Shown here: piece by piece, positions 10,260-21,258 of the stretch
Layout: every line of letters starts with the position of its first letter
Numbering within the stretch: position 1 is the first letter of the stretch
Assembly (NCBI RefSeq): GCF_001940785.1
Contig: NZ_MSLS01000004.1
Location: forward strand, 1 to 64,000
Direction of reading: 5' to 3'
DNA: 64,000 bases
Source: Bacillus sp. MRMR6
GTDB taxonomy: Bacteria > Bacillota > Bacilli > Bacillales > Cytobacillaceae
Program-made: the position numbers and the translations under genes
The notes under the pieces: generated by a model
The model's input: only the letters and a program-made list of their open reading frames with translations
Databases searched by the model: none
Told to the model about the DNA's origin: nothing

Positions 10260-11650
10260 ATGAAGAGTGCGGGATTTTTGGTGTTTGGGGCCATCCCGAT
10301 TCTGCACAATTAACCTATTACGGACTTCATAGTCTCCAGCACCGCGGACAGGAAGGGACCGGTATCGTTGTTTCTGACGGTCAAAAGCTGAAAGGCATAA
10401 AAGGAGAAGGCTTGGTTTCCGAGATTTTTACAGCAGATGTTATCGCTGAGCTGGAAGGAACCTCTGCAATAGGTCATGTCCGCTATGCCACAGCAGGAGG
10501 CGGCGGTTATGAAAACGTTCAGCCTCTGCTTTTCCATTCACAAAGCGGCAGTTTAGCTCTTGCTCATAATGGCAATCTAGTAAATGTTAATTCCCTTAAG
10601 CATCAGCTTGAGGCACAGGGAAGTATTTTTCAAACAAGCTCAGATACGGAAGTTTTGGCTCACTTAATGAAGAGAAGCGGGTATGCTGAGCATAAAGACC
10701 GTGCAAAAAATGCACTGTCAATGCTAAAGGGTGCTTACGCGTATTTAATTTTAACCGAAACAGAATTGATGGTAGCCCTTGATCCTCATGGATTAAGACC
10801 GTTGTCTCTCGGCTGTCTTGGTGATGCCTATGTCGTAGCTTCTGAGACTTGTGCATTTGATGTCGTCGGTGCTGAATACATTCGCGACATTATGCCAGGT
10901 GAACTTCTGATTATAAATGAAAATGGACTTACCTCAGAAAGATTCGCGATGAGTTCAACAAAAGCGATTTGTACAATGGAATATGTTTATTTTTCAAGAC
11001 CTGACAGTGATATTCAAGGGATTAATGTTCATACCGCCCGTAAAAATATGGGCAAAAGAATGGCAATTGAAGCGCCAATTGAAGCGGACGTTGTCACAGG
11101 AGTGCCGGATTCCAGTATTTCTGCCGCAATCGGCTATGCGGAAGCATCGGGAATTCCATATGAAATGGGGCTAATTAAGAATCGTTATGTGGGGAGAACC
11201 TTTATTCAGCCTTCACAATCTTTAAGAGAGCAAGGGGTAAAATTAAAGCTTTCTGCCGTTCGGGGAGTAGTGGAAGGTAAGCGTGTGGTTATGGTTGATG
11301 ACTCGATTGTCCGCGGAACCACGAGCAGAAGAATTGTGACCTTACTGAAGGAAGCAGGGGCAACGGAGGTTCATGTTGTGATTACTTCACCACCAATTAA
11401 AAATCCTTGTTTTTATGGCATTGATACGTCAACAAAGGAAGAATTGATTGCCTCTGATAAGTCAGTGGAGGAAATCAGACAGTTGATTGGTGCAGATTCG
11501 CTGACCTTTATCAGTGTCGATGGAATGGTGAAGGCAATTGGGCAGCAAGAGGGTGCAGGAACGAACGGATATTGTCTCGGCTGCTTTACTGGTAATTATC
11601 CAACTGAAATTTATCCAGATACACTTCAATATTACTATCAAAAGGGGTGA
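10235..11650 (+). CDS. purF: Amidophosphoribosyltransferase
   Basis: 471 residues. First committed enzyme of the pathway, making phosphoribosylamine from PRPP and glutamine. An 11-residue propeptide precedes Cys12 (EE|CGIFG), which becomes the N-terminal nucleophile after processing. The PRPP loop [13 protein letters not shown] is present. Cysteines in AICTMEY, NPCFYG and GYCLGC match the oxygen-sensitive 4Fe-4S ligands of Bacillus PurF. The AAAGGAGCAATCCC site lies inside the end of purL. Confidence 0.96.
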   Translation: MLAELKGLNEECGIFGVWGHPDSAQLTYYGLHSLQHRGQEGTGIVVSDGQKLKGIKGEGLVSEIFTADVIAELEGTSAIGHVRYATAGGGGYENVQPLLFHSQSGSLALAHNGNLVNVNSLKHQLEAQGSIFQTSSDTEVLAHLMKRSGYAEHKDRAKNALSMLKGAYAYLILTETELMVALDPHGLRPLSLGCLGDAYVVASETCAFDVVGAEYIRDIMPGELLIINENGLTSERFAMSSTKAICTMEYVYFSRPDSDIQGINVHTARKNMGKRMAIEAPIEADVVTGVPDSSISAAIGYAEASGIPYEMGLIKNRYVGRTFIQPSQSLREQGVKLKLSAVRGVVEGKRVVMVDDSIVRGTTSRRIVTLLKEAGATEVHVVITSPPIKNPCFYGIDTSTKEELIASDKSVEEIRQLIGADSLTFISVDGMVKAIGQQEGAGTNGYCLGCFTGNYPTEIYPDTLQYYYQKG

Positions 11651-11655
11651 GCATC

Positions 11656-12687
11656 TTGGCAAATGCCTATAGAGAAGCAGGCGTAGATATCGAAGCAGGT
11701 TATGAAGCAGTGATTAGAATGAAAAAGCATGTTCAAAAAACGGCTAGGGCTGGGGTGCTTGGCAGTTTGGGCGGCTTCGGCGGTATGTTTGATTTATCCG
11801 CATTAAACTTGAAAGAGCCTGTCCTCGTTTCGGGAACAGATGGTGTCGGCACGAAGCTGATGATCGCATTTTGGATGGACCAGCATGACACGATTGGCAT
11901 CGATGCGGTTGCGATGTGTGTCAATGATATCGTTGTCCAAGGGGCAGAGCCGTTGTTTTTCCTTGATTATATTGCTTGTGGCAAAGCGGTTCCGGAGAAG
12001 ATCGAGGCGATTGTTAAAGGTATTGCCGAGGGATGTGAACAGGCAGGCTGTGCCCTCATTGGCGGAGAAACAGCAGAAATGCCTGGATTATACCGTGAGA
12101 ACGAATATGACCTTGCTGGGTTTACAGTTGGTGCCTGTGAAAAATCGAAATTAATAACAGGTGACACGATTAAGCCCGGAGACGTTTTAATTGGATTAAC
12201 CTCAAGCGGTATTCATAGCAATGGCTATTCTCTCGTTAGGAAAGTATTTGAAAATTGGTCGTTAACAGAGGTTGTCGATGAACTTGGATGTACATTAGGG
12301 GAAGAATTGATCAAGCCAACAAAAATCTATGTGAAACCGATATTGTCAGCATTGGAAAAATTCCCCATTAAAGGAATGGCCCATATTACTGGCGGCGGAT
12401 TTATTGAAAATATTCCGAGAATGCTGCCGAACCAGTTTGGAGCAGAGCTCTATGAAAAGAATTGGCCTGTACTGCCTGTGTTCAATTTAATTTCAACTGT
12501 TGGACAAATTGACCGGTCTGAGATGTATAATATCTTTAATATGGGAATTGGCATGGTGTTAGCAGTTGATGCTAAGGACGCTGCGGCAGTTGTAGAGCAC
12601 TTTAGAGAATGTGGCGAAGAAGCTTATGAAATCGGTGTGGTAAATGAACAAACGGGGATTAACATAAAAGGCTATGGTGACCGTTAA
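11656..12687 (+). CDS. purM: Phosphoribosylformylglycinamidine cyclo-ligase (AIR synthase)
   Basis: 343 residues. Closes FGAM to AIR with ATP. The [13 protein letters not shown] glycine-rich loop, GGETAEMPG and [14 protein letters not shown] are family signatures. The TTG at 11656 is chosen: AAAGGGGTGA lies 5 nt upstream and the protein then begins (M)[14 protein letters not shown] as in B. subtilis. The GTG at 11647 overlaps that ribosome binding site. The gap to purF is 5 nt. It joins purN through a TAATG overlap. Confidence 0.95.
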   Translation: MANAYREAGVDIEAGYEAVIRMKKHVQKTARAGVLGSLGGFGGMFDLSALNLKEPVLVSGTDGVGTKLMIAFWMDQHDTIGIDAVAMCVNDIVVQGAEPLFFLDYIACGKAVPEKIEAIVKGIAEGCEQAGCALIGGETAEMPGLYRENEYDLAGFTVGACEKSKLITGDTIKPGDVLIGLTSSGIHSNGYSLVRKVFENWSLTEVVDELGCTLGEELIKPTKIYVKPILSALEKFPIKGMAHITGGGFIENIPRMLPNQFGAELYEKNWPVLPVFNLISTVGQIDRSEMYNIFNMGIGMVLAVDAKDAAAVVEHFRECGEEAYEIGVVNEQTGINIKGYGDR

Positions 12688-13295
12688 TGAAAAAAATCGC
12701 GGTATTTGCCTCAGGCAATGGCAGTAATTTTCAAGCCATTATTGATGTTGTCGCCCAAGGAGAATTAGACGCTGACATCCGGTTTCTCGTTTGCGATAAG
12801 CCTTTAGCCTATGCTGTTCAGCGGGCTGATGCAGCAAGAATTCCGAGTTTTACTTTTAATCCAAAGGAATTTCCTACTAAGGAAGAGTATGAAAAAGAGA
12901 TCTTGCTGCAATTAAGAATGTCCGGGGTTGAATTCATCGTTCTGGCTGGTTATATGAGGCTGATTGGGCCGACATTATTAAGAGAATACCAAGGTCGAAT
13001 CGTGAATATCCACCCTTCCCTGCTTCCGAACTTTCCAGGCAAGGATGCCATTGGTCAGGCGATAGAGGCAAGCGCAAAATGGAGCGGTGTAACTGTCCAT
13101 TATGTGGATGAAGGGATGGATACTGGTCCGATTATTGCTCAAGAACGGGTACGGTTGGATGAAAAAGAGACACGAGAGACACTTCAGCAGAAAATTCAAG
13201 CCATTGAGCACAAGCTATATCCATCAGTCCTGCAGATGCTGTTAACAACGACAAGAGGGGGAGCAACAAATGACGAAAAAGCGAGCACTTATTAG
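12687..13295 (+). CDS. purN: Phosphoribosylglycinamide formyltransferase
   Basis: 202 residues. 10-formyl-THF-dependent formylation of GAR. Typical motifs are [12 protein letters not shown] at the N terminus, the catalytic [12 protein letters not shown] near residue 108 and EGMDTGPII near 143. Overlaps purM by one base and purH by 26 nt; the overlap with purH adds a short tail (NDEKASTY) that is probably unimportant. Confidence 0.95.
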   Translation: MKKIAVFASGNGSNFQAIIDVVAQGELDADIRFLVCDKPLAYAVQRADAARIPSFTFNPKEFPTKEEYEKEILLQLRMSGVEFIVLAGYMRLIGPTLLREYQGRIVNIHPSLLPNFPGKDAIGQAIEASAKWSGVTVHYVDEGMDTGPIIAQERVRLDEKETRETLQQKIQAIEHKLYPSVLQMLLTTTRGGATNDEKASTY

Positions 13296-14808
13296 TGTAT
13301 CTGATAAAACGGGAATAACGGATTTCGCAAGAGAACTAGTAAACCTTGGTTTTGAGTTAATCTCGACAGGTGGTACAAAAAAGGCGATTCAGGAGCAGGG
13401 AATCCCTGTCCTCAGCGTTAGTGATGTAACAGGTTTTCCTGAGATATTAGAGGGGCGTGTAAAAACGCTTAATCCATTTATTCATGGTGGATTACTTGCA
13501 AAACATGATGACCCCATGCATATTGACCAGCTTAATGAACATGGTATTGAACCGATTCAACTTGTATGCGTTAACCTTTATCCATTTCAGCAAACGGTTG
13601 AGAAGCCGGATGTAACGGTGGAGGACGCGATTGAAAATATTGATATTGGCGGACCAACTATGCTTCGTGCTTCTGCAAAAAATCATCAATATTTAACAGT
13701 TGTTGTCGATCCAAAAGACTACTCAACTGTTCTAGATGAACTGAAAGCAGAAGGTGTTACTCAACTTGCAACGAGGGTAAAGCTGGCTGCAAAAGTATTC
13801 CGTCACACGGCTGCTTATGATGCATTAATTTCACAATATATGACCGATTTAGCAGAAGAAGAAACGCCAGAAAATGTAACGGTTACATACGAATTAAAAC
13901 AGACACTTCGTTACGGGGAAAACCCGCACCAAAAAGCTACTTTTTATAAAAAGCCTCTAGGCTCGAAATTCTCAATTGCCAATGCAGAGCAGCTTCATGG
14001 TAAAGAACTTTCCTATAACAATATCAATGACGCAGATGCTGCCCTGCAAATAGTCAAGGAGTTCACTGAACCAGCTGCTGTGGCGGTGAAACATATGAAT
14101 CCATGCGGTGTTGGAACAGGAAAAACTGCATTTGAAGCATTTGAAAAGGCATTTGCCGCCGACCCTGTATCGATCTTTGGCGGGATTATTGCGTTCAATG
14201 AGGAAGTAGACGGAGCAACTGCGGGTAAGCTGCATGAAATATTCTTAGAAATTATCATTGCGCCTTCTTTTTCAGAAGAAGCATTAACCATCCTAATGGG
14301 GAAGAAAAATCTTCGTTTATTAACGATTCCTTTCGAAACAACAAATAAAGCAGAAATGAAGTTGACTACGGTTGAAGGGGGCTTATTAGCTCAAGAACAG
14401 GATCGCTATACGCTGGCTAATGCCGATATCACGATCCCGACTAAAAGACAGCCAACCGAACAAGAGTGGGAAGCATTAGAGTTAGGCTGGAAAGTTGTAA
14501 AGCATGTTAAGTCGAATGCGATTGTATTAGCAACTGAAGACATGACCGTGGGTATCGGTGCGGGTCAAATGAATCGGGTCGGAGCGGCAGAAATCGCCCT
14601 TAAACAAGCGGGTGAAAAAGCAGAAGGTGCTGCACTTGCCTCTGATGCTTTTTTCCCAATGGATGATACCGTTGAAGCAGCAGCAAAAGCAGGAGTTACA
14701 GCCATCATACAACCTGGCGGATCGATCCGTGATGAGGATTCGATTAAAAAGGCAGATGAATATGGAATTACCATGGTATTTACAGGAGTAAGACATTTCA
14801 AACATTAA
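13270..14808 (+). CDS. purH: AICAR transformylase / IMP cyclohydrolase
   Basis: 512 residues. Bifunctional enzyme for the last two steps to IMP. The N-terminal ~190 residues form the MGS-like cyclohydrolase domain ([21 protein letters not shown]). The rest is the transformylase domain with KHMNPCGVG holding the catalytic Lys-His pair, and a terminal [10 protein letters not shown]...[21 protein letters not shown] precedes the ATG, inside the purN tail. Confidence 0.96.
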   Translation: MTKKRALISVSDKTGITDFARELVNLGFELISTGGTKKAIQEQGIPVLSVSDVTGFPEILEGRVKTLNPFIHGGLLAKHDDPMHIDQLNEHGIEPIQLVCVNLYPFQQTVEKPDVTVEDAIENIDIGGPTMLRASAKNHQYLTVVVDPKDYSTVLDELKAEGVTQLATRVKLAAKVFRHTAAYDALISQYMTDLAEEETPENVTVTYELKQTLRYGENPHQKATFYKKPLGSKFSIANAEQLHGKELSYNNINDADAALQIVKEFTEPAAVAVKHMNPCGVGTGKTAFEAFEKAFAADPVSIFGGIIAFNEEVDGATAGKLHEIFLEIIIAPSFSEEALTILMGKKNLRLLTIPFETTNKAEMKLTTVEGGLLAQEQDRYTLANADITIPTKRQPTEQEWEALELGWKVVKHVKSNAIVLATEDMTVGIGAGQMNRVGAAEIALKQAGEKAEGAALASDAFFPMDDTVEAAAKAGVTAIIQPGGSIRDEDSIKKADEYGITMVFTGVRHFKH

Positions 14809-16192
<1,384 letters not shown>

Positions 16193-16207
16193 AAACATCT
16201 TCCTTTC

Positions 16208-16245
16208 AAGGGCTGACCAAATACTGGTCGGCCCTTTCATTTTTC
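16208..16245 (+). terminator. pur operon terminator
   Basis: A 12-bp stem AAGGGCTGACCA / TGGTCGGCCCTT with a 5-nt loop, followed by TCATTTTTCT. It ends the pur operon and lies immediately upstream of the antisense EYxxD gene. Confidence 0.85.
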
Positions 16246-16277
16246 TAATACTATTGGCTGTGATTTTTGCGAAATGT

Positions 16278-16361
16278 ACTCGCTTTCCGCGGGCTCACCT
16301 GCGAGCCTCCTCGGTCGTTGCGACCTGCGGGGTCTCACATGGCTCATGCTCCCGCAGGACA
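16278..16361. repeat. Structured dispersed intergenic repeat (CTTTCCGCGGG...CCCGCAGGA type)
   Basis: GC-rich block between the pur terminator and the DUF2892 gene with nested inverted repeats (GGTCG / CGACC, CCGCGGG / CCCGCAGG) and the words CTTTCCGCGGG, GAGCCTCCTCG, GCGGGGTCTCA and CTCCCGCAGGA. I recognise this pattern as a common intergenic repeat of Bacillus-group genomes; copy number here is not visible. An open frame across it on the plus strand has no start context and is not called. Confidence 0.6.
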
Positions 16362-16444
16362 TTGAATAACATCCTTGATTTTGCCCACGCACGAAGAAAA
16401 TGCGATAGCATTTTAGGGTCTGCATTTATAACACCGGCAACCCT

Positions 16445-16810
16445 TTATGAAGGATTATATGGTAATGGTTGGTCTAGGTCGGTGTCGATTCTTTCAGAAA
16501 ATTCGTCTGATGATGAATGGTTGTGTTCGGTTGATTGATTGTCTTTTTGAAACATCTCCATAGATTGTTCGACGATGTTTTTTCCTTTTTGGAGGATATC
16601 GGCTCCTTGTCCTTCCTGAAATAGTGCGGTAACTGGGCAAAAGCGGACAATACCTTCAGCAACCTTCATGGCCCCGCAGATGGCCAAGAATAGGTAGGAG
16701 TCCCTCCATGGGCGCTTCACCATTTTAGCCGTACACCAAGATAAAATGGTAAGGCCGATGGTTATTCTAATTAATGCATTGACGATTCCGATATTTTGCG
16801 AAATTTTCAA
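16445..16810 (-). CDS. DUF2892 (YgaP-type) membrane protein
   Basis: About 121 residues. The N-terminal ~65 residues match the DUF2892/YgaP-like inner-membrane domain: KISQNIGIVNALIRITIGL, a hydrophobic stretch, and RFCPVTALF with its conserved cysteine. A charged, Ser/His/Asp-rich tail of ~55 residues follows, longer than the bare domain. The TTG at 16810 is chosen because AAGGAG lies 8 nt upstream and overlaps the earlier GTG (16819). Monocistronic. YgaP relatives carry a sulfurtransferase domain that is absent here; role unknown. Confidence 0.75.
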   Translation of the reverse strand: MKISQNIGIVNALIRITIGLTILSWCTAKMVKRPWRDSYLFLAICGAMKVAEGIVRFCPVTALFQEGQGADILQKGKNIVEQSMEMFQKDNQSTEHNHSSSDEFSERIDTDLDQPLPYNPS

Positions 16811-16901
16811 TTTGTTCACTCCTTCACAATTTTTTTACAGGATTTATTAATTCTTTAGTGCGTTAAAAGATAAAATATGATAGTATAGAAATAATTAATC
16901 T

Positions 16902-16915
16902 TGTAAGGGTTTACA
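16902..16915. promoter_or_regulatory. cre-like palindrome upstream of yerA
   Basis: TGTAAGGGTTTACA matches the CcpA cre consensus TGWAANCGNTNWCA except for G in place of the central C. The identical 14-mer occurs at 59314-59327 before the sugar-binding lipoprotein gene. It lies 71 nt before the yerA start. CcpA control is only inferred. Confidence 0.35.
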
Positions 16916-16985
16916 TTGTTGATAAATCAACTTTTAATACTACTTTTTAATAGATAGATAGTTTTGCGAAAGGGAGGGATATTGT

Positions 16986-18728
16986 ATGCTGGAACAACGT
17001 TACCGATGGAAAAATAAACATTTACGCATGCATGTATCCGTTTTAGATGGAAAAACAGCACCAACCTTATTATTGAAAAATGCCCTATATTTAAATCAGA
17101 CATTCCGTCAATGGATGAGAGCGAATATTTGGATATATGAAGATCGGATTGTTTATGTCGGCGAAAACTTGCCTGCTCGTATAGAAAACTGTGAAGTCAT
17201 TGATTGTACAAATGAGATACTCGTACCAGGATATATCGAACCGCATGCCCATCCTTTTCAATTATATAATCCCCATACATTGGCCGCCTATGCATCCCAA
17301 TTTGGAACAACCACGCTAATAAATGACAATATGTCTTTTATTATGAACTTAAGCAAGAAGGATGCATTTTCGCTATTAAAGGATTTGCGTTCCATTCCAA
17401 CTACTATGTATTGGTGGTGCCGTTTTGATTCGCAAACGGAGATTTTAGATGAGGTTGACGTCTTTTCACACAGCAATATAAAAGCATGGCTTGAGCATGA
17501 TGCCGTACTTCAAGGCGGAGAATTAACAGGTTGGCCAAAACTATTAGATGGCGATGACATGATGCTTCATTGGATTCAAGAAGCAAAAAGGATGCGAAAA
17601 AAGATTGAAGGCCATTTTCCTGGTGCGTCTGAAAAAACGTTAGCCAAAATGATGCTCTTAGGTGCCGATAGTGATCACGAAGCAATGACAGGCGAAGAAG
17701 TCTATGACCGTTTGATGCAGGGCTATATGGTTTCCTTGCGTCATTCATCCATACGACCAGACTTACCTAATCTGCTTGATGATATGAATAGATTAGGAAT
17801 TACTGCATATGACCGTTTAATGTTCAATACAGATGGTTCTTCTTCTAATTTCTATGAGCAGGGTATTAACGACAATATGATCAGAATTGCGATTGAAAAA
17901 GGCGTACCAGTTATTGATGCCTATAATATGGCCACTGTTAATATCGCTCGCTATTATAATATTGACCATTTACATGGCAATATAGCGACCGGACGTGTGG
18001 CAAATATTAACTTTCTCTCTAGTGTGGAAAATCCAACACCTCATTCTGTCCTTGCAAAAGGAAAATGGGTGAAGCGTGATGGCAAGGCAGAAGGTATCTA
18101 TAACAGAATGGAATGGAATGAGTATGGTTTAAAACCAATGGAGATTGATTGGACGTTAAGCTTAGACGACTTGCAATATTCTATGCCATTTGGGATAAAA
18201 ATGGAGAATTCAGTTATTACAAAACCGTATTCGATATCAATTGATGCATCAAATGATCAACTCGGCTACGACCATGATGAATGTTACTTCACGTTGATCG
18301 ACCGTGAAGGTAAATGGCGGGTAAATACCTTATTAAAAGGTTTTGCCACGAAGCTTTCTGCACTTGCAAGTTCTTTTTCAAATACTGGTGATATCATCCT
18401 TATAGGTAAAAATAAGGTGGATATGGTTGCTGCCTTTGAGCGTATGAAGGAGCTCGGCGGTGGAATTGTGATGGTTGAGGATGGAGAGGTAGTTTGTGAA
18501 ATTCCATTAAAATTAGCTGGAATTATGTCAGATTTACCAGTTGAAGAATTAATGAAGGAAGAAAAACTGCTGCTTGAAAAATTAGGGGAATGCGGTTATT
18601 CCTTCTCGGATCCTGTGTATAGCCTTTTGTTCTTTTCATCAACACACTTGCCTTATATACGTATTACACAGCAGGGGATATACGATGTAATGAACAAAAC
18701 AGTACTCTTTCCATCGATAATGCGTTAA
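16986..18728 (+). CDS. yerA: Adenine deaminase-family amidohydrolase YerA
   Basis: 580 residues, equal to B. subtilis YerA. Metal-dependent amidohydrolase of the adenine-deaminase type: DCTNEILVPGYIEPHAHPF near residue 75 carries the first His pair, EGHFPGASE near 215 and RHSSIRPDL near 255 are further conserved blocks, and FNTDGSSS near 285 holds an Asp. The start follows GGGAGGGATATTGT. Placement after purD suggests purine salvage, but YerA proteins are not proven adenine deaminases, so substrate is uncertain. Confidence 0.85.
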   Translation: MLEQRYRWKNKHLRMHVSVLDGKTAPTLLLKNALYLNQTFRQWMRANIWIYEDRIVYVGENLPARIENCEVIDCTNEILVPGYIEPHAHPFQLYNPHTLAAYASQFGTTTLINDNMSFIMNLSKKDAFSLLKDLRSIPTTMYWWCRFDSQTEILDEVDVFSHSNIKAWLEHDAVLQGGELTGWPKLLDGDDMMLHWIQEAKRMRKKIEGHFPGASEKTLAKMMLLGADSDHEAMTGEEVYDRLMQGYMVSLRHSSIRPDLPNLLDDMNRLGITAYDRLMFNTDGSSSNFYEQGINDNMIRIAIEKGVPVIDAYNMATVNIARYYNIDHLHGNIATGRVANINFLSSVENPTPHSVLAKGKWVKRDGKAEGIYNRMEWNEYGLKPMEIDWTLSLDDLQYSMPFGIKMENSVITKPYSISIDASNDQLGYDHDECYFTLIDREGKWRVNTLLKGFATKLSALASSFSNTGDIILIGKNKVDMVAAFERMKELGGGIVMVEDGEVVCEIPLKLAGIMSDLPVEELMKEEKLLLEKLGECGYSFSDPVYSLLFFSSTHLPYIRITQQGIYDVMNKTVLFPSIMR

Positions 18729-18807
18729 AATGTAACAGTGATAAAGTACAACTTTGAGAAAATTTTACATCTGTGTTAGAGAGATATAGATTGGAGTGTC
18801 AATAAAG

Positions 18808-19863
18808 ATGAGAAAATGGGCTGTTGCCATAACGGCTGCTCTTTTACTCTTATCTGGATGCAGTGATAAGAAGGAAACAGCTGTAGAGCCAGAAAAGGAA
18901 GTAAAGGAAGTTGAACCTGTAGAAGAAGTAGTTGCGGAGGATCCAACACCTTATCAATTTCCGCTGACAGGAGTCGCATCTGAAGAGGAAACGGATGGAA
19001 GAGCAGTTGCGGTTATGATTAACAATCATCCAAAAGCAAGACCACAATCCGGTTTACACAAGGCTGATTTTGTATATGAGATTCTTGCAGAAGGTGATGT
19101 AACTCGTTTTCTTGCTGTTTTTCAAAGTGAAGAACCTGATAATATCGGACCGGTTCGAAGTGCAAGGGATTATTACATCGACCTAGCGAAGGGACTTAAT
19201 GCTCTTTATATTGCACATGGCTATAGTCCTGAAGCGAGGCAAATGCTTGAAAGTGGGTATATCGATAACTTAAATGGAATTGTATATGACGGAACATTAT
19301 TTCAAAGGTCCAGTTCCCGAGTTGCACCGCATAATTCCTACATCACGTATGAAAATATCCTAAATGGTGTGGACCAAAGGAATTATTCCATGGAAGATTC
19401 GCCGCCGAAATTTACTTTTATGGCAGAGGAAGACAAAAATGCGATTATTGGGAACGAAGCTACATCTGTGATGATTACCTATTCAGGCAGCTCCATTTCT
19501 GATTCCTTTTTTGAGTATGATGCGTCTTCAGGGAAGTATAAGCGATTCTTTAGCGGCGGTCTGCAAACGGTCGATTTAGAATCGAATGAACCAGTGCTGG
19601 TAGATAACGTATTTATCATTGAAACCAGTCACCGTGTGATTGATTCTTCCGCAGGTCTAAAAGAGATTGACTTTCAATCTGGTGGAAAAGGCTATTTAAT
19701 CCAGATGGGTAAGGTAATCGAAGTGGAATGGAAGAATGAGAACGGAACACTAGTACCAATGAAAGACGGATCACCTGCACCTTTAGTGCCAGGAAAAACA
19801 TGGGTAAATGTAATGCCGTCAAACCCAGGGATTTCGAGCAGTATTTCTTTCAATGGCAATTAA
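18808..19863 (+). CDS. yerB: DUF3048 lipoprotein YerB
   Basis: About 351 residues. Signal MRKWAVAITAALLLLSGC with lipobox LLSGC, then a Glu-rich linker and a DUF3048 domain: LTGVASEEETDGRAVAVMINNHPKARPQSGL, NIGPVRSARDYY, and a C-terminal half ending PGKTWVNVMPS. Predicted to be anchored outside the membrane. The ATG at 18808 is preferred because TTGGAG lies 10 nt upstream; the GTG at 18796 would overlap it. Function unknown; order yerA-yerB-yerC is as in B. subtilis. Confidence 0.88.
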   Translation: MRKWAVAITAALLLLSGCSDKKETAVEPEKEVKEVEPVEEVVAEDPTPYQFPLTGVASEEETDGRAVAVMINNHPKARPQSGLHKADFVYEILAEGDVTRFLAVFQSEEPDNIGPVRSARDYYIDLAKGLNALYIAHGYSPEARQMLESGYIDNLNGIVYDGTLFQRSSSRVAPHNSYITYENILNGVDQRNYSMEDSPPKFTFMAEEDKNAIIGNEATSVMITYSGSSISDSFFEYDASSGKYKRFFSGGLQTVDLESNEPVLVDNVFIIETSHRVIDSSAGLKEIDFQSGGKGYLIQMGKVIEVEWKNENGTLVPMKDGSPAPLVPGKTWVNVMPSNPGISSSISFNGN

Positions 19864-19892
19864 TATCTAACCAATTAAAAGGGGTAAAAAAT

Positions 19893-20192
19893 ATGCAGAT
19901 AAACAAATTACGGGGGAAAGAGCTGGATCAACTTTTTAAGTCTGTGCTATCGTTAAAAGATCTTGAAGAGTGTTATCGATTTTTTGATGATTTATGTACG
20001 ATTAATGAGATTCAATCATTAGCTCAACGCCTAGAAGTAGCAAGAATGCTTCGTGATGGTAACACCTATCATAAAATCGAGACCGAAACAGGTGCAAGCA
20101 CGGCAACCATCTCACGCGTAAAGCGCTGCTTAAACTACGGAAACGATGCCTATGAGCTTGTTCTAGAGCGGGTAAAAGTAGAAGAGAAATAG
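19893..20192 (+). CDS. yerC: YerC/YecD TrpR-like DNA-binding protein
   Basis: 99 residues. Matches the YerC/YecD family, TrpR superfamily: an all-helical protein with helix-turn-helix in the segment TYHKIETETGASTATISRVKR near residues 58-80. The AAAAGGGG site is 7 nt before the ATG at 19893; the much earlier in-frame start inside yerB is rejected. Its regulatory target is unknown. The gene ends just before a terminator, so yerB-yerC form one unit. Confidence 0.88.
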   Translation: MQINKLRGKELDQLFKSVLSLKDLEECYRFFDDLCTINEIQSLAQRLEVARMLRDGNTYHKIETETGASTATISRVKRCLNYGNDAYELVLERVKVEEK

Positions 20193-20201
20193 AATGCAAC
20201 G

Positions 20202-20231
20202 AAAACCGAAGAGCGAGTCTTCGGTTTTTTA
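20202..20231 (+). terminator. Terminator after yerC
   Basis: AAAACCGAAGA / TCTTCGGTTTTTT hairpin directly after the yerC stop codon. Confidence 0.88.
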
Positions 20232-20440
20232 TTTTGCGGTTGGGTTTGATAGCGGGCTTGGTTCTTGGGCAGAGAACTGGCACAAAGTTTTGCCCCAAAA
20301 AGAGCCCCCGCCGAATTTGGGTAAGAACTAGCCCATGCTCTGCCCCAAAAATCCCCAAACCTAATTAAGTGAGACCCGACCCCAGCTGGCCTCATTCAAG
20401 TTAATTTTCTTGTAAAACTTGGTACTGATTTCATTTACTG
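20232..20440. other. Noncoding gap with short repeated TGCCCCAAAAA words
   Basis: No convincing gene. GTTTTGCCCCAAAAAG (about 20287) and CTCTGCCCCAAAAATC (about 20340) form a loose direct repeat, and TTCTTGGGCAGAGAACT recurs in altered form as TAAGAACTAGCCC...CTCTGCCCC. The G/C-tract composition differs from neighbouring gaps. It could be a decayed repeat element. Minus-strand open frames here lack ribosome binding sites. Confidence 0.35.
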
Positions 20441-20465
20441 TTTTCTTTTTGTATTGATACCGTAG

Positions 20466-20474
20466 TGCTATAAT
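20466..20474 (+). promoter_or_regulatory. Extended -10 promoter of pcrB
   Basis: TGCTATAAT is a perfect extended -10 (TGN then TATAAT) 39 nt before the pcrB start codon. The -35 is weak, as often seen with extended -10 promoters. Confidence 0.55.
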
Positions 20475-20512
20475 GGTTAATGGAATAATGATTGGATTGG
20501 GAGGATTTTGGG

Positions 20513-21196
20513 ATGTATGATTTTCGCGAGTGGCGCCACGTGTTTAAACTCGACCCAAACAAACAGATATCAGACGAAAATTTAGAGAAAATTTGTGAAT
20601 CAGGGACAGATGCTATAATAGTAGGCGGCACAGATGGTGTGACTCTTGAAAATGTCCTCGATTTAATGGCAAGAATCCGCCGCTATACCGTTCCTTGTGT
20701 GCTTGAGGTTTCTAGTCTTGACACCGTAACCCCCGGCTTTGACCTATACTTTATCCCAACAATCTTAAATAGCAGTGATGCCGAGTGGATTACCGGTCTG
20801 CATCACCAGGCGGTAAAAGAATTTGGTGAAATCATGGATTGGGAAGAAATCGTTATGGAAGGCTACTGCATATTGAATGAAGATTGCAAAGCAGCGAAAC
20901 TAACCTCTGCCAAAACCGATCTAACCATTAATGATATAAGTTCGTATGCAATGATGGCGGAAAAAATGTTTCACCTTCCTATTTTTTACCTAGAGTATAG
21001 CGGTATATATGGAGATGTTAATGTAGTGGCTGACGCAAAGAAGACACTTAACAAAACCACCTTGTTTTATGGCGGGGGAATAACAAATATTGAGCAAGCG
21101 GTAGAGATGACTGCCCATGCTGATGTAATCGTAATCGGAAATGCTATCTATGATGATTTTGAATTAGCCTTAGCAACAGTGAAAGCAGTAAGGTAA
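20513..21196 (+). CDS. pcrB: Heptaprenylglyceryl phosphate synthase
   Basis: About 227 residues. TIM-barrel prenyltransferase PcrB, joining heptaprenyl diphosphate to glycerol-1-phosphate to make an archaeal-type ether lipid precursor. Motifs: [10 protein letters not shown] near residue 33, [10 protein letters not shown] near 156, FYGGGI near 182 and VIGNAIYDD near 205 (phosphate-binding). The ATG at 20513 is chosen because GGGAGGA lies 9 nt upstream and the product then starts [15 protein letters not shown] like homologues. It sits before pcrA, as in B. subtilis. Confidence 0.92.
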   Translation: MYDFREWRHVFKLDPNKQISDENLEKICESGTDAIIVGGTDGVTLENVLDLMARIRRYTVPCVLEVSSLDTVTPGFDLYFIPTILNSSDAEWITGLHHQAVKEFGEIMDWEEIVMEGYCILNEDCKAAKLTSAKTDLTINDISSYAMMAEKMFHLPIFYLEYSGIYGDVNVVADAKKTLNKTTLFYGGGITNIEQAVEMTAHADVIVIGNAIYDDFELALATVKAVR

Positions 21197-21258
21197 GAGT
21201 TGCTTATACGGAAGAAGAGAGTTAAAATAAGAACAAATGTTTGCGTGGTGGTGGAAGA

